64,000 bases of DNA from Pseudomonas sp. PDM04 (GCF_014851765.1 NZ_JACVAI010000003.1:806001-870000); one strand, 5' to 3'. Counted from the stretch's first letter, positions 32,930 to 46,942 are shown. Notes: generated from the letters alone by a model not told the origin. Program-made: numbers and translations.

Positions 32930-35900
32930 ATGACCGACGCGTTCGAAATCCCTAGCACACTGGTCCAAGCCCTTCAGCGCCGCGCGGCCCTGACGCCGGA
33001 TCGGGTGGCCTTGCGTTTTCTCGCCGAAACCCCGGATCAGGCAGTGGTGCTCAGCTATCGCGAACTGGACCGGCGGGCCCGCACGATTGCCGGGGCGTTG
33101 CAGGCCGAGGCGGAGTTCGGTGATCGTGCGGTGCTGTTGTTCCCCAGTGGTCCGGACTACGTCGCGGCCTTCTTCGGCTGCCTGTATGCCGGCGTAATCG
33201 CGGTGCCGGCCTATCCGCCGGAATCGGCCAGGCGTCATCACCAGGAACGCCTGCTGTCGATCATCGGCGATGCCGGGCCGCGCCTGTTGCTGACCAGTGC
33301 CGGGCTGCGCGATGCCTTGCAACAGATAGACGGCGCGCCGCCGCTGTTGTGCGTCGACACCCTCGACAGCGTCCTGGCCGAACGCTGGGTCGAGCCGCAC
33401 CTGCCGCACGACCACATCGCTTTCCTGCAATACACCTCCGGTTCGACGGCACTGCCCAAGGGCGTGCAAGTCAGCCACGGCAACCTGGTGGCCAACGAAT
33501 TGCTGATCCGCCATGGCTTCGGCATCGATGTGAACCCTGACGATGTGATCGTCAGCTGGCTGCCGCTGTACCACGACATGGGCCTGATCGGCGGCCTGCT
33601 GCAGCCGATCTTCAGCGGCGTGCCCTGCGTATTGATGTCGCCGGCGTACTTCCTCGGCCGGCCGTTGCGCTGGCTGGAAGCAATCAGCGAATACGGCGGC
33701 ACCATCAGCGGCGGGCCGGACTTCGCCTATCGCCTGTGCAGCGAGAGGGTCAGCGAGTCGGCACTGGAGCGCCTCGACCTCAGCGGCTGGCGTGTCGCGT
33801 ATTCCGGGTCCGAACCGATTCGCCTCGACACCCTGGAGCGTTTCGCCGAGAAGTTCGCCAGTTGTGGTTTTACCTCGGACAGCTTCATGGCGTCCTATGG
33901 CCTGGCGGAAGCCACGTTGTTCGTTGCCGGCACACCGCGCGGCCATGGCATCGGCCATCTGCGGGTGGATGAACAGGCACTGGCGCAACACCGTGTCGAG
34001 CCGGGCGAGGGCAGCGCGATCATGAGCTGCGGCATCGGGCAGCCGGGCCACGCGGTGCTGATTGTCGATCCCGTGACGCTCGACGAACGGGCCGGACAGG
34101 CGGTCGGCGAAGTCTGGGCCAGCGGGCCAAGCATCGCCCAGGGCTACTGGCGCAACCCCGAGGCCAGCGCCGGGACCTTTGTCCAGCACCAGGGCAAGAC
34201 CTGGCTGCGCACCGGTGACCTGGGGTTCATGCACGAGGGTGAGCTGTTCATTACCGGTCGCCTGAAAGACATGCTGATCGTACGCGGCCACAACCTGTAC
34301 CCGCAGGACATCGAACAGACGGTCGAGCGGGAAGTGGAAGTGGTGCGAAAAGGTCGGGTCGCGGCGTTCGCCGTGACGGTCGACGGCCAGGAGAGCATAG
34401 GCATCGCGGCGGAAATCAGCCGCAGCGTGCAGAAGATCCTGCCGCCCGAGGCGCTGATCAAGGCCATCCGACAGGCCGTGGCCGAGGCCTGTCAGGAAGC
34501 CCCGGGCGTGGTGGTGCTGCTCAATCCGGGGGCCTTGCCGAAAACCTCCAGCGGCAAGTTGCAGCGCTCGGCCTGCCGCAGTCGCCTGGACGATGGCAGT
34601 CTCGACAGCTATGCGCTGTTCCCGTCGGCGACCCCTGCCGAGCACACACCACCGCAGACCGGTCCTGGACTGCAAAGTCTGATCGGCCAGATCTGGTCCG
34701 AACAACTGCACGTGCCGCAGGTCGGCGCCGATGACCACTTCTTCCTGCTCGGCGGCAACTCGATCGCCGCGACCCAGGTGGTGGCGCGGTTGCGCGAAGC
34801 GCTGGGTCTGGAGCTGAACCTGCGCCTGCTGTTCGAAGCGCCGACCCTGGGCGCATTCACCGCTGCCGTCATGCAGCAACAACTGGACGGTGGGCTGGCC
34901 CAGGGGGCGATCAGCCCGCTGTCGCGCAGCGAAGCGCTGCCGCAATCGCTGGCGCAAAACCGCCTGTGGATCACCTGGCAACTGGACCCGCAGAGCAGCG
35001 CCTACAACATCCCCGGTGCCCTGCGCTTGCGCGGCGAACTGGATGAAGCGGCCTTGCTCGCCAGCTTCCAGCACCTGATCGAACGCCACGAATCCCTGCG
35101 CACGCGCTTCTTCGAGCGTGATGGCGTGGCGCTGCAGCAGGTCGATGCCGCGACCGCCTTCAATTTGCAGCGGATCGATATCAGCGACCTGCCCGTCGCC
35201 GAGCGTGAGGCTCGGGCGCAACAGATCCGTGACGACGAAGCCCGTACTCAGTTCGACCTGGAGAAAGGCCCGTTGCTGTGGGTGACCCTGGTGCGCCTCG
35301 ATGATGACGAGCACCAGTTGCTGGTGACCCTGCATCACATCATCGCTGACGGCTGGTCGCTGACTGTGCTGATCGACGAATTTTCGCGGCTTTACGCCGC
35401 CGCCACCCAGGGGCAACCGGTGGCGCTTGCGCCCTTGACCACCCAGTACGCGGACTACGGCAGCTGGCAGCGCCAGTGGCTGGCGCAGGGGGAGGGCGAG
35501 CGGCAACTGGCCTACTGGAAGGCGCAGTTGGGCGATGAACATCCAACCCTGAGCCTGAGCACCGATCACCCGCGCTCGGCGCAACACCTGGGCAGCGCCG
35601 CCCGCCACACGGTACGGTTGGAGGCGAGCCTCAGCGAGGCCATTCGCCGGACCGCCCTGGCCTATGAATCCACCCCGTTCATGTTCTTGCTCGCGGCGTT
35701 CCAGAGCCTGCTGCACCGCTACAGCGGCCAGCGCGATATCCGCATTGGCGTGCCCAATGCCAACCGCCCGCGCCTGGAAACCCAGGGGCTGATCGGTTTC
35801 TTCATCAACACCCAGGTGTTGCGTGCCGAAGTGGATTCGCGCCTGCCGTTCCTTGAACTGCTGGCGCAAACCCGCGCCGCGACCCTGGGCGCCCAGGCCC

Positions 35901-38900
35901 ATCAGGACCTGCCGTTCGAACAACTGCTCGAAGCGTTCCCCCAGGCCCGCGAGCAGGGCCTGTTCCAGGTGATGTTCAATCACCAGCAACGGGACCTCGG
36001 GGCCCTGCGGCGCCTGCCGGGCCTGCTTGCCGAAGAACTGCCGTGGCACAGCCGCGAAGCCAAGTTCGATCTGCAACTGCACAGCGAGGAGGATCGTCAC
36101 GGGCGCTTGAGCCTGTCCTTCGACTACGCCAGCGAACTGTTCGACGCTGCGACCATCGAGCGCCTGGCCGGGCACTTCGGCCACCTGCTGCGCGCGGTCT
36201 GTGCACAACCGTCAACCGCCGTCGGTGACCTGCCGTTGATGAAGCCGGACGAGCTCGAGCAACAAGCGCACTGGAGCGTTGCGCCGTGCAACCCAGCCAG
36301 CCGATGGCTGCCGGAACTGCTCTGCGAACAGGCGCGCCGGACCCCGCAACAGACGGCGTTGATCTGGGAGGGTGGCCAGCTGGATTTCGCCGGGCTGCAC
36401 GCCCAGGCCAACCGGCTGGCGCATTACCTGCGCGACAAAGGCGTGGGGCCGGACGTGTGCGTGGCCATCGCCGCCGAACGCTCGCCGCAACTGTTGATCG
36501 GCTTGCTGGCAATCATCAAGGCCGGTGGGGCCTACGTGCCGCTGGACCCGGATTACCCTGTCGAACGTCTCGCCTACATGCTGCGCGACAGCGGCGTGGA
36601 GCTGCTGCTGACGCAAACCCCGTTGCTCGACCGCCTGCCGGCTGCCGACGGTGTCTGCGTGATCGCCATGGACGCGCTGCACCTGGAGAACTGGCCGAGC
36701 CAGGCGCCGGGCTTGCATGTGCACGGCGACAACCTGGCGTATGTGATTTACACCTCCGGCTCCACCGGGCAACCCAAAGGCGTCGGCAACACCCACGCCG
36801 CCCTGGCCGAACGCCTGCAATGGATGCAGGACAGCTATCGCCTGGACGACAGCGACGTGTTGATGCAGAAGGCCCCGATCAGTTTCGACGTGTCGGTCTG
36901 GGAATGCTTCTGGCCGCTGATCACCGGCGCGCGCTTGCTGATCGCCGGCCCCGGCGAGCATCGCGATCCGCACCGCATTGCCCAATTGGTGCAGCAGTTC
37001 GGTGTGACCACGCTGCACTTCGTGCCGCCGCTGCTGGCGTTGTTCATCGATGAACCGCTCAGCGCCGAGTGCACCAGTCTGCGCCGAGTATTCTCCGGCG
37101 GCGAAGCCTTGCCGGCCGAGTTGCGCAGCCGAGTGCTGGAACACCTGCCGGCGGTGCAACTGCACAACCGCTATGGCCCGACCGAAACCGCGATCAACGT
37201 CACCCACTGGCATTGCACGAACTTCGATGGCGAGCGCTCACCGATTGGCCGGCCATTGGGCAACGTGATCTGCCGGATCCTCGACGCCGACCTCAACCCG
37301 CTGCCGGTCGGGGTGCCGGGTGAGTTGTGCATCAGCGGCATCGGGCTGGCGCGCGGCTACCTCGGGCGCCCTGGCCTGACCGCCGAACGTTTTGTGGTCG
37401 ACCCGGTGGGCGGGGCGGGCGCGCGCCTGTACCGCACCGGCGACCGGGCCCGCTGGACGGCCGATGGGGTGATCGAATACCTCGGCCGCCTCGACCAGCA
37501 GGTCAAGTTGCGTGGTTTCCGGGTCGAGCCGGAAGAAATCCAGGCTCGCCTGCTCACCCAGCAGGGCGTCGCCCAAGCCGTGGTGCTGGTGCGCGAGACC
37601 GCCGCCGGTGCTCAGTTGATCGGCTACTACACTGCAGCGCTCACCGATGAAACCGAAGCGGCGCAAAGCGCCCGCCTGAAAACCGCGCTGGCCGCCGAGT
37701 TGCCGGACTACATGGTGCCGGCGCAGCTCCTGCGTCTGCACGAAATGCCCCTGAGCCCCAGCGGCAAACTCGACCGCCGCGCCTTGCCCGAACCGAGCTG
37801 GCAGGGGGCCGAACATGTCGAGCCGGTCACGGCGCTGGAGCAGCAGGTCGCCGCGATCTGGCGCGAAGTCCTGGGGTTGGCGCAGGTCGGCCTGCGCGAC
37901 GACTTCTTTGCCCTCGGCGGCCACTCGCTGCTGGCCACGCAAATCATCTCGCGCACCCGTCAGGCCTGCGACGTCGAATTACCGTTGCGCGCGTTGTTCG
38001 AACACAGCGAACTGGGTGCATTCGCCGAGCAGGTCCGGTTGATCCAGGCCAGCGGCCGCACCAACCAGCAACCGCCGATCGAGAAAGTCGACCGCAGCCA
38101 ACCGGTGCCGCTGTCCTACTCCCAGCAGCGCATGTGGTTCCTCTGGCAGATGGAGCCGGACAGCCCGGCCTACAACGTTGGCGGCATGGCTCGCTTGCGC
38201 GGGGTACTGGATGTCGGGCGTTTCGAGACGGCGTTGCAGGCGCTGATCCTGCGTCACGAAACCCTGCGCACCACGTTCCCGAGCGTCGATGGCGTGGCGC
38301 AGCAGCGGGTCCACCCGCAAACCGGCGTGCGCATGGACTGGCAGGATTTCTCGGCGCTGGACGTCGACCTGCGTGAGCAACGGGTGCAGGCACTGGCGGA
38401 CAGCGAAGCACACCGGCCTTTCAACCTGGAAACCGGACCGCTGCTGCGTGCCTGTCTGGCCAAGACCGCCGAGCAGGAACACTACCTGGTGCTGACCTTG
38501 CACCACATCGTGACCGAAGGCTGGGCGATGGATATTTTCGCCCGCGAACTCAGCGCGCTCTACGAAGCCTTTGTCGATGACCGCGAGTCGCCGCTGGCGC
38601 CGTTGCCGGTGCAATACCTGGATTACAGCGTCTGGCAGCGCCAGTGGCTGGAGTCCGGCGAGCGCCAGCGCCAGCTCGATTACTGGACCGCGCAACTGGG
38701 CCGTGAACATCCGTTGCTGGAACTGCCGGCCGACCGTCCGCGCCCACCGGTGCAAAGCCATCGGGGCGAGCTGTTCCGTTTCGACCTGAGCGACGACCTC
38801 GCGGCGCGGGTTCGGGCCTTCAATGCCCGCAACGGCCTGACCCTGTTCATGACCATGACCGCCACCCTGGCGCTGCTGCTTTACCGCTACAGCGGCCAGA

Positions 38901-41900
38901 CCGACCTGCGCATCGGCGCGCCGGTGGCCAACCGCATCCGCCCGGAAAGCGAAGGGCTGATCGGGGCGTTCCTCAATACCCAGGTCCTGCGTTGCCGGCT
39001 CGACGGGCAGATGTCGGTCGGCGAATTGCTGGAGCAGGTACGCCAAACCGTCATTGAAGGCCAGTCCCATCAGGACCTGCCGTTCGATCATCTGGTGGAG
39101 GCGCTGCAGCCGCCGCGCAGTGCCGCGTATAACCCGCTGTTCCAGGTGATGTGCAACGTGCAGCGCTGGGAGTTCCAGCAAAGCCGCCGGCTCGACGGCA
39201 TGACGGTCGAGTACCTGGCCAACGATGCGCGGGCGACCAAGTTCGACCTCAACCTGGAGGTCACCGACCTCGATCATCGCCTGGGTTGCTGCCTGACCTA
39301 CAGCACCGACCTGTTCGACGAGCCGCGCATCGCACGCATGGCCGGGCATTGGTGCAACCTGCTGCAAGCGCTGGTTGCCGATCCGCAGCAGCGGCTGAGC
39401 GAGGTGCCCTTGCTGCCCGTCGCCGAGCAACGGCAGTTGTTCGAGAGCCTGGGTGTCGGGCCCGGCGAACATCGCCTCGACCAATGCCTGCATCAGCTGT
39501 TCGCCGAGCAGGCACGGCTGCGCAAGGATGCACCGGCGCTGACGTTCGCCGGGCAGACCCTGAGCTACGCCGAACTCGACAGCCGTGCCAATCGCCTGGC
39601 CTGGATGCTGCGTGAACGCGGCGTCGGCCCGCAGGTGCGCGTCGGCCTGGCGCTTGAGCGTTCGCTGGAAATGGTCATTGGTTTGCTGGCGATCCTCAAG
39701 GCTGGTGGTGCCTACGTGCCACTGGACCCGGAATACCCGCTCGACCGCCTGCATTACATGATCGAAGACAGCGGCGTCGGCTTGCTGCTCAGTGATGCGG
39801 CGATGTTTGCCGCGTTGGGCGAGCTGCCGTCGACCATCGCCCGCTGGTGCCTGGAAGAAGACGCGGCGCAACTGGCCGATTACCCGGCCACCGAACTGCC
39901 TTTCATCAGCCTGCCGCAACATCAGGCGTACCTGATCTACACCTCCGGCTCCACCGGCAAACCCAAGGGCGTGGTGGTGTCCCACGGTGAAATCGCCATG
40001 CATTGCCAGGCCGTCATCGAGCGCTTCGGCATGCGCCCGGACGATTGCGAGCTGCACTTCTATTCGATCAATTTCGATGCGGCGACCGAGCGCCTGCTGG
40101 TGCCCCTGTTGAGCGGCGCGCAAGTCGTCCTGCGAGCGCAGGGCCAGTGGGACGCCGAGGAAATCTGCGGGCTGATCCGCCGCCATCACATCAACATCCT
40201 GGGTTTCACCCCCAGCTATGGCAGCCAGCTCGCGCAGTGGCTGGCGACGCAAGGCCAAACCCTGCCGGTGCGCATGTGCATTACCGGCGGTGAAGCCTTG
40301 ACCGGCGAACACCTGCAGCGAATTCGCGCGGCGTTCACCCCGAGCCTGTTCTTCAACGCCTACGGCCCGACCGAAACCGTGGTCATGCCGCTGGCCAGCC
40401 TGGCGCCGCCGGTGCTGGAAGAAGGGCTGGGCAGCGTGCCGATCGGCAGCGTGATCGGCGCCCGCGTGGCGTACATTCTCGATGCCGACCTGGCGCTGGT
40501 GCCGCCAGGCGCGACCGGCGAGCTGTATGTCGGCGGGGCCGGCCTGGCCCAGGGTTATCACCAACGTGCGGATATCACGGCGGAGCGCTTCGTCGCCGAC
40601 CCGTTCGCCAATGGCGGCGAGCGCATGTACCGCACCGGCGACCTGGTGCGTCAGCGCGCCGACGGTCTGGTGGAATACCTCGGGCGCATCGACCATCAAG
40701 TGAAGATTCGCGGCTTCCGTATCGAGTTGGGCGAGATCGAAACCCGTCTGCTGGAGCATGCCGCAGTCCGTGAGGCGGTGGTGCTGGCGCTCGACGCGCC
40801 AAGCGGCAAACAACTGGTCGGCTACCTGGTCGCCGACGTCGCCGAAGGGGACGACGGGCAACAGGCCGAGCTGCGCGAAGCGCTCAAGGCTCACCTGAAA
40901 TCCCAACTGCCGGAATACATGGTGCCCACGCACCTGATCCTGCTGGCGAGCATGCCGTTGACCGCCAACGGCAAGCTCGACCGCCGTGCGTTGCCGGCAC
41001 CGGACCCGGAGCTCAATCGTCAATGCTACGTGGCGCCGAGCAACCTGCTGGAACAGACGCTGGCGCAGATCTGGTGCGACGTGCTGAACGTCGCGCAGGT
41101 CGGTCTCAACGACAACTTCTTCGAACTGGGCGGTGACTCGATCCTGTCGATCCAGGTGGTCAGTCGTGCGCGGCAACAGGGCATTCACTTCAGCCCGCGC
41201 GACCTGTTCCAGCACCAGACTGTGCAAACCCTGGCCGCCGTCGCCAGTCGTGCCGAGCAGGTCATCGCCGAGCAGGGCCTGCTCAGCGGCGAATCGCGCC
41301 TGACGCCGATCCAGCACTGGTTCTTCGACACCGCTATTGCCCAGCGCCAGCACTGGAACCAGGCAGTGCTGCTGGAACCGAACGGGGTGCTCGAGCCCCA
41401 TCGCCTGGAGCAGGCGCTGCTGGCGGTGATCGAACAGCATGATGCCTTGCGCCTGCGCTTCAGCCAGGCTTCGGGCGCCTGGACGGCGGTGCACCAGGAC
41501 GTGTCCGATCTGCCGGTGCTGTGGCAGGTGCGGGTGACGTCCATGGACAAATGCGCAGCGCTGTTCGCGGACGCGCAACGCAGCCTCGACCTCGAACAGG
41601 GGCCGCTGATGCGGGTGCTGCTGATCGATGGCCCTGAAGGGCAGCAACGGTTGTTCCTGGCGATCCACCATCTGGTGGTGGATGGCGTGTCATGGCGTGT
41701 GTTGCTGGACGACCTGCAGACGGTGTATCGGCACCTGGAGGCCGGGCAATCGGTGAAACTGCCGGCGAAAACCAGCGCCTTCAAGGACTGGACCGCACGC
41801 CTGCAGGCCTATGCCAGCAGCGAATCCCTGCGCGAGGAGCTGGGCTGGTGGCAAGCGCAACTGGCCGGGCCGAGTGCCGATCTGCCGTGCGATCGCCCCG

Positions 41901-44900
41901 ACGGCGGGCGGCAGAATCGCCATGCCGAAACGGTCAGCGTGCGCCTCGATGCCGACTGCACCCGGCAATTGTTGCAGCAGGCGCCCAGCGCCTATCGCAC
42001 CCAGGTCAACGACCTGTTGCTGACCGCCCTGGCCCGCGTGCTGTGCCGCTGGAGCGGCCACGACTCGGCGTTGATTCAACTGGAGGGCCACGGGCGTGAG
42101 ACGCTGTTCGATGACATCGACCTGACCCGTACGGTCGGCTGGTTCACCAGCGCTTACCCGCTGCGCCTGACCCCGGTGAGCATCGAGGAAGCCGCCGGGC
42201 AGGGCGCCTCGATCAAGGCGATCAAGGAGCAACTGCGCGGTGTGCCCCACAAGGGGCTGGGTTATGGCGTGTTGCGTTACCTGGCGGATCAGCCGTGCCG
42301 CGAGGCCATGGCCGCGCTGCCGATGGCGCCGATCACCTTCAACTACCTGGGCCAGTTCGACCAGAGCTTCGGCGCGCAGGCGCTGTTCCGTCCGCTGGAC
42401 GAGCCAGTCGGCGCCGCTCACGACCCGCACGCGCCGCTGCCCAACGAACTGAGCGTCGACGGTCAGGTCTATGGCGGCGAACTGGTGCTGCGCTGGACCT
42501 TCAGCGCCGAACGCCATGATGCGCAGACCATCAGCGAGCTGGCGGATGCCTATCTGGGCGAGTTGCAGAGCCTGATCGACCATTGCCTGCGCGACGACAC
42601 CGGAGGCCTGACCCCGTCGGACTTCCCACTGGCGAGGTTGACCCAGGCGCAACTCGATGCCTTGCCGATTGCCGCAGCGGCCATCGAAGACGTCTACCCG
42701 CTGACACCGATGCAGGAGGGCATGCTGCTGCACACCCTGCTCGAGCCGGGCACCGGTCTCTACTACATGCAGGACCGCTATCGCATCAACAGCGAACTCG
42801 ACCCGCAGCGTTTCGCCCAGGCCTGGCAAGCGGTGATCGCCCGTCACGAAGCCTTGCGTGCGTCGTTCTGCTGGAACGTTGGCGAAGACATGCTGCAAGT
42901 CATCCACAAGCCGGGCAGCACGCCAATCGAGTACCTCGACTGGTGTGACATCGCTGACGACGAGCAGGAGCCGAAGCTGCAACGCCTGCTCAGGAGCGAA
43001 CGCGAAGCCGGTTTCGACTTGCTCAACCAGGCGCCATTCCACCTGCGCCTGATTCGCGTCGGCGCAGCGCGCTACTGGTTCATGATGAGCAACCACCACA
43101 TCCTCATCGATGCCTGGTGCCGCTCGCTGCTGATGAGCGATTTCTTCGAAATCTACAGGGCCCTGGGCGAAGGCCGCGAAGCGCAACTGACGGCGGCGCC
43201 GCGGTATCGCGACTACATCGGCTGGTTGCAACACCAGAGCCTGGCCGAGGCGCGGCAGTGGTGGAAAGCCAATCTGCAAGGCTTCGAACGGACCACGCCA
43301 ATCCCCAGCGACCGCCCGTTCCTGCGCGAACACGCCGGCGACAGCGGCGGCATGATCGTCGGTGACCGCTACACAAGGCTCGACGCCCGCGACGGTGCGC
43401 GATTGCGTGAGCTGGCGCAGGCCCATCAGTTGACCATCAACACTTTCGCCCAGGCAGCCTGGGCCCTGGTGCTGCGGCGCCTGAGCGGTGATCGCGACGT
43501 GCTGTTCGGCGTGACGGTGGCCGGACGGCCGGTGGAGATGCCGGAGATGCAACGCACCGTCGGCCTGTTCATCAACAGCATCGCGCTGCGGGTGAAAATG
43601 CCCGGGGACGATCAGCGTTGCAGCGTGCGTCAGTGGCTGACGGCGCTGCTCGACAGCAACATGCAACTGCGTGAGTACGAATACCTGCCATTGGTGAGCA
43701 TTCAGGAAAACAGCGAGTTGCCCAAGGGCCAGCCGCTGTTCGACAGCCTGTTCGTATTCGAGAACGCCCCGGTGGAGGTGTCGGTGCTGGATCGTGCGCA
43801 AAGCCTCAATGCGACGTCGGACTCCGGCCGCACCCACACCAACTTCCCGCTGACGGCCGTGTGTTATCCGGGCGATGACCTTGGCTTGCACCTGTCCTAC
43901 GACCAGCGTTACTTCGACGAATCGACGGTCGAGCGCATGCTCGGCGAGTTCAAGCGTCTGTTGCTGGCGCTGGTGGAAGGTTTCCATGGCGACATGGCCG
44001 ACTTGCCGCTGCTGGGCGCCGAGGAACGAGATTTCCTGGTCCACGGTTGCAACCAGAGCAGCCATGATTACCCGCTGGAGCAGAGCTACGTGGCGTTGTT
44101 TGAAGCGCAAGTGGCCGCACATCCGCAGCGCATCGCCGCCAGTTGCCTTGACCGCCAACTCGGTTACGCCGAGCTCAACGCGTGCAGCAACCGTCTCGGC
44201 CACGCGCTGATCGCAGCCGGGGTCGGGCTGGACCAGCCGGTGGCGTTGCTGGCCGAACGCGGCCTCGATCTGCTGGGGATGATCATCGGCAGCTTCAAGG
44301 CGGGCGCGGGTTACCTGCCGCTGGACCCGGGGCTGCCGAGCCAGCGCCTGAGCCGGATCATCGACCTGAGCCGCACGCCTTTGCTGGTCTGTACCCAGGC
44401 CTGTCGCGAGCAGGCGCTGGCGTTGCTCGAGGAGTCGGGCTGTGCCCATCGCCCACGGTTACTGGTGTGGGAGGAGGTACAGGCCAGCGATCGCTCGGTG
44501 GCCAACCCCGGGATCTACAGCGGCCCGGACAACCTGGCCTACGTGATCTACACCTCCGGTTCGACCGGTTTGCCCAAGGGCGTCATGGTCGAGCAGCGTG
44601 GCATGCTCAACAACCAGTTGAGCAAGGTGCCGTACCTGAATCTGAGCGAGGCTGACGTGATCGCGCAGACCGCCTCGCAAAGCTTCGACATTTCGGTCTG
44701 GCAGTTCCTCGCCGCGCCGTTGTTCGGTGCGCGGGTGGACATCGTGCCAAATACCCTTGCCCATGATCCACAGGGACTGCTGGCGCATGTGGCGACACAG
44801 GGCATTACCGTGCTGGAAAGCGTGCCGTCGCTGATCCAGGGCATGCTCGCCCAGGAGCGCATGAGCCTCGACGGCCTGCGCTGGATGTTGCCGACCGGTG

Positions 44901-45928
44901 AAGCGATGCCGCCGGAACTGGCCCATCAGTGGTTGCTGCGTTACCCGGACATCGGGCTGGTGAATGCCTATGGCCCGGCGGAGTGTTCGGATGACGTGGC
45001 GTTCTTCCGCGTCGACAGGGCCTCGACCCGTGGCAGTTACCTGCCGATTGGCACGCCCACCGACAACAACCGTCTGTACTTGCTGGACGGCGCACTGGAG
45101 CTGGTGCCGCTGGGTGCGGTGGGTGAGTTGTGCGTCGCCGGCACCGGCGTCGGGCGCGGTTATGTCAGCGATCCGCTGCGCACCGCGCAGGTGTTCGTGC
45201 CCGATCCGTTTGGCGAACCGGGCGCGCGCCTGTATCGCACCGGCGACCTGGCCCGGCGTCGCAGCGACGGCGTGCTGGAGTACGTCGGACGCATCGACCA
45301 TCAGGTGAAAATTCGCGGCTACCGCATTGAGCTGGGTGAAATCGAGGCGCGCCTGCATGAACAACCGCAAGTGCGTGAAGCGGCGGTCGGCGTGCAGGAG
45401 GGTGCGAACGGCAAGCATCTGGTCGGTTACCTGGTGGCGGCGGACGCCACGCTGAATTCGACCGAGCGCCTTGAACGCATCAAGCAGCGCCTGCGCGCCG
45501 AGCTGCCGGAATACATGGTGCCGCTGCACTGGCTGTGGCTGGAGCGGATGCCGCTCAACGCCAACGGCAAACTGGACCGCAAGGCCTTGCCGGCGCTAGA
45601 GATCGGCCAGTTGCAGGGCCAGGATTACCTGGCCCCGCGCAATGAGCTGGAACAGACCCTGGCCGATATCTGGGCCGAAGTGCTGAAGGTCGATCAGGTG
45701 GGCGTTCGCGACAACTTCTTCGAACTGGGCGGGCATTCGTTGCTGGCCACGCAGATCGCTTCGCGGGTGCAAAAGACCCTGCAACGGGATGTGCCGTTGC
45801 GGGCCATGTTCGAGTGCAGCACGGTACAGGAACTGGCCGAGTACATCGAAGGGCTGGCGGCCAGTGAGATCACCGGGGACAAGGCGGACCGCCTGAATGA
45901 CCTGATGGCCGAGTTGGAGGGGTTCTAG
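32930..45928 (+). CDS. pvdL: Pyoverdine chromophore non-ribosomal peptide synthetase PvdL
   Basis: Giant enzyme of 4,332 residues that starts ferribactin, the acylated pyoverdine precursor. Domains in order: acyl-CoA ligase (residues 1-580, [11 protein letters not shown] at 168) and carrier (S611); condensation (HHIIADG at 802), adenylation ([11 protein letters not shown] at 1274), carrier (S1666); condensation (HHIVTEG at 1858), adenylation (2337), carrier (S2737, GGDS type), epimerase (HHLVVDG at 2913); condensation (HHILIDA at 3389), adenylation (3874), carrier (S4270). There is no thioesterase, so the chain passes to another synthetase not in this window. This equals PvdL of P. aeruginosa (fatty acid, L-Glu, D-Tyr, L-Dab). 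The last pocket, read by eye as D-I-W-E-L-T-A-D-D, is acidic and fits diaminobutyrate. Start ATG 32930 has an AGGAAA box. Confidence 0.97.
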   Translation: MTDAFEIPSTLVQALQRRAALTPDRVALRFLAETPDQAVVLSYRELDRRARTIAGALQAEAEFGDRAVLLFPSGPDYVAAFFGCLYAGVIAVPAYPPESARRHHQERLLSIIGDAGPRLLLTSAGLRDALQQIDGAPPLLCVDTLDSVLAERWVEPHLPHDHIAFLQYTSGSTALPKGVQVSHGNLVANELLIRHGFGIDVNPDDVIVSWLPLYHDMGLIGGLLQPIFSGVPCVLMSPAYFLGRPLRWLEAISEYGGTISGGPDFAYRLCSERVSESALERLDLSGWRVAYSGSEPIRLDTLERFAEKFASCGFTSDSFMASYGLAEATLFVAGTPRGHGIGHLRVDEQALAQHRVEPGEGSAIMSCGIGQPGHAVLIVDPVTLDERAGQAVGEVWASGPSIAQGYWRNPEASAGTFVQHQGKTWLRTGDLGFMHEGELFITGRLKDMLIVRGHNLYPQDIEQTVEREVEVVRKGRVAAFAVTVDGQESIGIAAEISRSVQKILPPEALIKAIRQAVAEACQEAPGVVVLLNPGALPKTSSGKLQRSACRSRLDDGSLDSYALFPSATPAEHTPPQTGPGLQSLIGQIWSEQLHVPQVGADDHFFLLGGNSIAATQVVARLREALGLELNLRLLFEAPTLGAFTAAVMQQQLDGGLAQGAISPLSRSEALPQSLAQNRLWITWQLDPQSSAYNIPGALRLRGELDEAALLASFQHLIERHESLRTRFFERDGVALQQVDAATAFNLQRIDISDLPVAEREARAQQIRDDEARTQFDLEKGPLLWVTLVRLDDDEHQLLVTLHHIIADGWSLTVLIDEFSRLYAAATQGQPVALAPLTTQYADYGSWQRQWLAQGEGERQLAYWKAQLGDEHPTLSLSTDHPRSAQHLGSAARHTVRLEASLSEAIRRTALAYESTPFMFLLAAFQSLLHRYSGQRDIRIGVPNANRPRLETQGLIGFFINTQVLRAEVDSRLPFLELLAQTRAATLGAQAHQDLPFEQLLEAFPQAREQGLFQVMFNHQQRDLGALRRLPGLLAEELPWHSREAKFDLQLHSEEDRHGRLSLSFDYASELFDAATIERLAGHFGHLLRAVCAQPSTAVGDLPLMKPDELEQQAHWSVAPCNPASRWLPELLCEQARRTPQQTALIWEGGQLDFAGLHAQANRLAHYLRDKGVGPDVCVAIAAERSPQLLIGLLAIIKAGGAYVPLDPDYPVERLAYMLRDSGVELLLTQTPLLDRLPAADGVCVIAMDALHLENWPSQAPGLHVHGDNLAYVIYTSGSTGQPKGVGNTHAALAERLQWMQDSYRLDDSDVLMQKAPISFDVSVWECFWPLITGARLLIAGPGEHRDPHRIAQLVQQFGVTTLHFVPPLLALFIDEPLSAECTSLRRVFSGGEALPAELRSRVLEHLPAVQLHNRYGPTETAINVTHWHCTNFDGERSPIGRPLGNVICRILDADLNPLPVGVPGELCISGIGLARGYLGRPGLTAERFVVDPVGGAGARLYRTGDRARWTADGVIEYLGRLDQQVKLRGFRVEPEEIQARLLTQQGVAQAVVLVRETAAGAQLIGYYTAALTDETEAAQSARLKTALAAELPDYMVPAQLLRLHEMPLSPSGKLDRRALPEPSWQGAEHVEPVTALEQQVAAIWREVLGLAQVGLRDDFFALGGHSLLATQIISRTRQACDVELPLRALFEHSELGAFAEQVRLIQASGRTNQQPPIEKVDRSQPVPLSYSQQRMWFLWQMEPDSPAYNVGGMARLRGVLDVGRFETALQALILRHETLRTTFPSVDGVAQQRVHPQTGVRMDWQDFSALDVDLREQRVQALADSEAHRPFNLETGPLLRACLAKTAEQEHYLVLTLHHIVTEGWAMDIFARELSALYEAFVDDRESPLAPLPVQYLDYSVWQRQWLESGERQRQLDYWTAQLGREHPLLELPADRPRPPVQSHRGELFRFDLSDDLAARVRAFNARNGLTLFMTMTATLALLLYRYSGQTDLRIGAPVANRIRPESEGLIGAFLNTQVLRCRLDGQMSVGELLEQVRQTVIEGQSHQDLPFDHLVEALQPPRSAAYNPLFQVMCNVQRWEFQQSRRLDGMTVEYLANDARATKFDLNLEVTDLDHRLGCCLTYSTDLFDEPRIARMAGHWCNLLQALVADPQQRLSEVPLLPVAEQRQLFESLGVGPGEHRLDQCLHQLFAEQARLRKDAPALTFAGQTLSYAELDSRANRLAWMLRERGVGPQVRVGLALERSLEMVIGLLAILKAGGAYVPLDPEYPLDRLHYMIEDSGVGLLLSDAAMFAALGELPSTIARWCLEEDAAQLADYPATELPFISLPQHQAYLIYTSGSTGKPKGVVVSHGEIAMHCQAVIERFGMRPDDCELHFYSINFDAATERLLVPLLSGAQVVLRAQGQWDAEEICGLIRRHHINILGFTPSYGSQLAQWLATQGQTLPVRMCITGGEALTGEHLQRIRAAFTPSLFFNAYGPTETVVMPLASLAPPVLEEGLGSVPIGSVIGARVAYILDADLALVPPGATGELYVGGAGLAQGYHQRADITAERFVADPFANGGERMYRTGDLVRQRADGLVEYLGRIDHQVKIRGFRIELGEIETRLLEHAAVREAVVLALDAPSGKQLVGYLVADVAEGDDGQQAELREALKAHLKSQLPEYMVPTHLILLASMPLTANGKLDRRALPAPDPELNRQCYVAPSNLLEQTLAQIWCDVLNVAQVGLNDNFFELGGDSILSIQVVSRARQQGIHFSPRDLFQHQTVQTLAAVASRAEQVIAEQGLLSGESRLTPIQHWFFDTAIAQRQHWNQAVLLEPNGVLEPHRLEQALLAVIEQHDALRLRFSQASGAWTAVHQDVSDLPVLWQVRVTSMDKCAALFADAQRSLDLEQGPLMRVLLIDGPEGQQRLFLAIHHLVVDGVSWRVLLDDLQTVYRHLEAGQSVKLPAKTSAFKDWTARLQAYASSESLREELGWWQAQLAGPSADLPCDRPDGGRQNRHAETVSVRLDADCTRQLLQQAPSAYRTQVNDLLLTALARVLCRWSGHDSALIQLEGHGRETLFDDIDLTRTVGWFTSAYPLRLTPVSIEEAAGQGASIKAIKEQLRGVPHKGLGYGVLRYLADQPCREAMAALPMAPITFNYLGQFDQSFGAQALFRPLDEPVGAAHDPHAPLPNELSVDGQVYGGELVLRWTFSAERHDAQTISELADAYLGELQSLIDHCLRDDTGGLTPSDFPLARLTQAQLDALPIAAAAIEDVYPLTPMQEGMLLHTLLEPGTGLYYMQDRYRINSELDPQRFAQAWQAVIARHEALRASFCWNVGEDMLQVIHKPGSTPIEYLDWCDIADDEQEPKLQRLLRSEREAGFDLLNQAPFHLRLIRVGAARYWFMMSNHHILIDAWCRSLLMSDFFEIYRALGEGREAQLTAAPRYRDYIGWLQHQSLAEARQWWKANLQGFERTTPIPSDRPFLREHAGDSGGMIVGDRYTRLDARDGARLRELAQAHQLTINTFAQAAWALVLRRLSGDRDVLFGVTVAGRPVEMPEMQRTVGLFINSIALRVKMPGDDQRCSVRQWLTALLDSNMQLREYEYLPLVSIQENSELPKGQPLFDSLFVFENAPVEVSVLDRAQSLNATSDSGRTHTNFPLTAVCYPGDDLGLHLSYDQRYFDESTVERMLGEFKRLLLALVEGFHGDMADLPLLGAEERDFLVHGCNQSSHDYPLEQSYVALFEAQVAAHPQRIAASCLDRQLGYAELNACSNRLGHALIAAGVGLDQPVALLAERGLDLLGMIIGSFKAGAGYLPLDPGLPSQRLSRIIDLSRTPLLVCTQACREQALALLEESGCAHRPRLLVWEEVQASDRSVANPGIYSGPDNLAYVIYTSGSTGLPKGVMVEQRGMLNNQLSKVPYLNLSEADVIAQTASQSFDISVWQFLAAPLFGARVDIVPNTLAHDPQGLLAHVATQGITVLESVPSLIQGMLAQERMSLDGLRWMLPTGEAMPPELAHQWLLRYPDIGLVNAYGPAECSDDVAFFRVDRASTRGSYLPIGTPTDNNRLYLLDGALELVPLGAVGELCVAGTGVGRGYVSDPLRTAQVFVPDPFGEPGARLYRTGDLARRRSDGVLEYVGRIDHQVKIRGYRIELGEIEARLHEQPQVREAAVGVQEGANGKHLVGYLVAADATLNSTERLERIKQRLRAELPEYMVPLHWLWLERMPLNANGKLDRKALPALEIGQLQGQDYLAPRNELEQTLADIWAEVLKVDQVGVRDNFFELGGHSLLATQIASRVQKTLQRDVPLRAMFECSTVQELAEYIEGLAASEITGDKADRLNDLMAELEGF

Positions 45929-45954
45929 TTCTTCAGTGCCTGTACCGACCGCTC

Positions 45955-46025
45955 CGCGAGCAGGCTCGCTCCCACGATGGCTCTGTGTCCGCAGGCCTCT
46001 GTGGGAGCGAGCCCGCTAGCGATGG
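45955..46025. repeat. Imperfect REP pair after pvdL
   Basis: CGCGAGCAGGCTCGCTCCCACG at 45955-45976 and an inverse copy with two changes (GAGCCCGCTAGCG) at about 45999-46025. Confidence 0.82.
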
Positions 46026-46114
46026 TGTCTGCACGCTCGTCACAATTTGTGCGTTGACGGTCGATTCGTTGCGCATCAGTCTGCTTTCTCCCTTTTTGGC
46101 AGAGGAGCCAGTCA

Positions 46115-46936
46115 ATGCCCTTCGTAACGATTGACGGACAACCCCTTCACTACATCGACCAGGGCACGGGCCCGGCCGTTCTGCTGGCCGGCAGTTACCT
46201 TTGGGACCAGGCCATGTGGGCGCCGCAAATAGCTGCGCTCTCGCCGCACTACCGGGTCATTGCCCTGGACCTGTGGGGCCACGGTGAATCCGGGCAACTG
46301 CCCGAAGGCACTGCAACGCTGGACGACATCGCCCGCCAGGCCCTGGGTTTGCTCGATCAACTGGGCATCGACCGGGTGACGCTGGTCGGCCTGTCGGTAG
46401 GGGGCATGTGGGGCGCGCGCCTGGCCTTGTCGGCGCCGCAACGGCTCAACGGCCTGGTGTTGATGGACACCTACCTCGGCGCCGAGCCCGAACCGACCCG
46501 CCAGTATTATTTTTCGCTGCTCCAGCAGATCGAGGACAGCGGCGTGATTGCAGCGCCACTGCTCGATATCGTGGTGCCGATCTTCTTCCGCCCAGGCATC
46601 GACCCGCAGTCGGCGCTGTACCGGGACTTTCGCGCGAAACTGGCGGCGCTGCCGGCGGAGCGTCTGCGTCAGAGCATTGTGCCGATGGGGCGGATCACGT
46701 TCGGGCGTGAGGATGAGTTGTCGCGCCTGGGGCAGTTGAATGCCGCCACCACGCTGGTGATGGGCGGCGATCAGGACAAGCCGCGCCCGCCGTCCGAAGC
46801 CCGGGAAATGGCGGAGCTGATCGGTTGCCCGTATGTGCAGGTGCCTGAGGCCGGGCATATCTCCAACCTGGAGAACCCGTCGTTCGTGACCGAGACGTTG
46901 CTGAAGTTTCTAAGCGAGAGGAATCGGGTGGTCTGA
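46115..46936 (+). CDS. Alpha/beta hydrolase
   Basis: Protein of 273 residues with the alpha/beta hydrolase fold. The nucleophile elbow is G92-L-S94-V-G-G (LVGLSVGGMWG), the oxyanion-hole region is near LLAGSYLWD, the acid is probably in MGGDQDKPRP and the catalytic histidine in EAGHISNLE. No signal peptide is present. It lies downstream of pvdL in the same direction but is separated by a palindrome pair, and no PvdS box is seen, so a link to pyoverdine is uncertain. It is not a classic PvdG-type thioesterase (GXSXG context and length differ). Confidence 0.85.
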   Translation: MPFVTIDGQPLHYIDQGTGPAVLLAGSYLWDQAMWAPQIAALSPHYRVIALDLWGHGESGQLPEGTATLDDIARQALGLLDQLGIDRVTLVGLSVGGMWGARLALSAPQRLNGLVLMDTYLGAEPEPTRQYYFSLLQQIEDSGVIAAPLLDIVVPIFFRPGIDPQSALYRDFRAKLAALPAERLRQSIVPMGRITFGREDELSRLGQLNAATTLVMGGDQDKPRPPSEAREMAELIGCPYVQVPEAGHISNLENPSFVTETLLKFLSERNRVV

Positions 46937-46942
46937 GCATTT

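Noticed and set aside
32888..41671. Very long minus-strand open frames (over 1,000 codons each) opposite pvdL
   Set aside because: They mirror the condensation and adenylation modules of pvdL; composition is low in complexity and no domain is recognisable.
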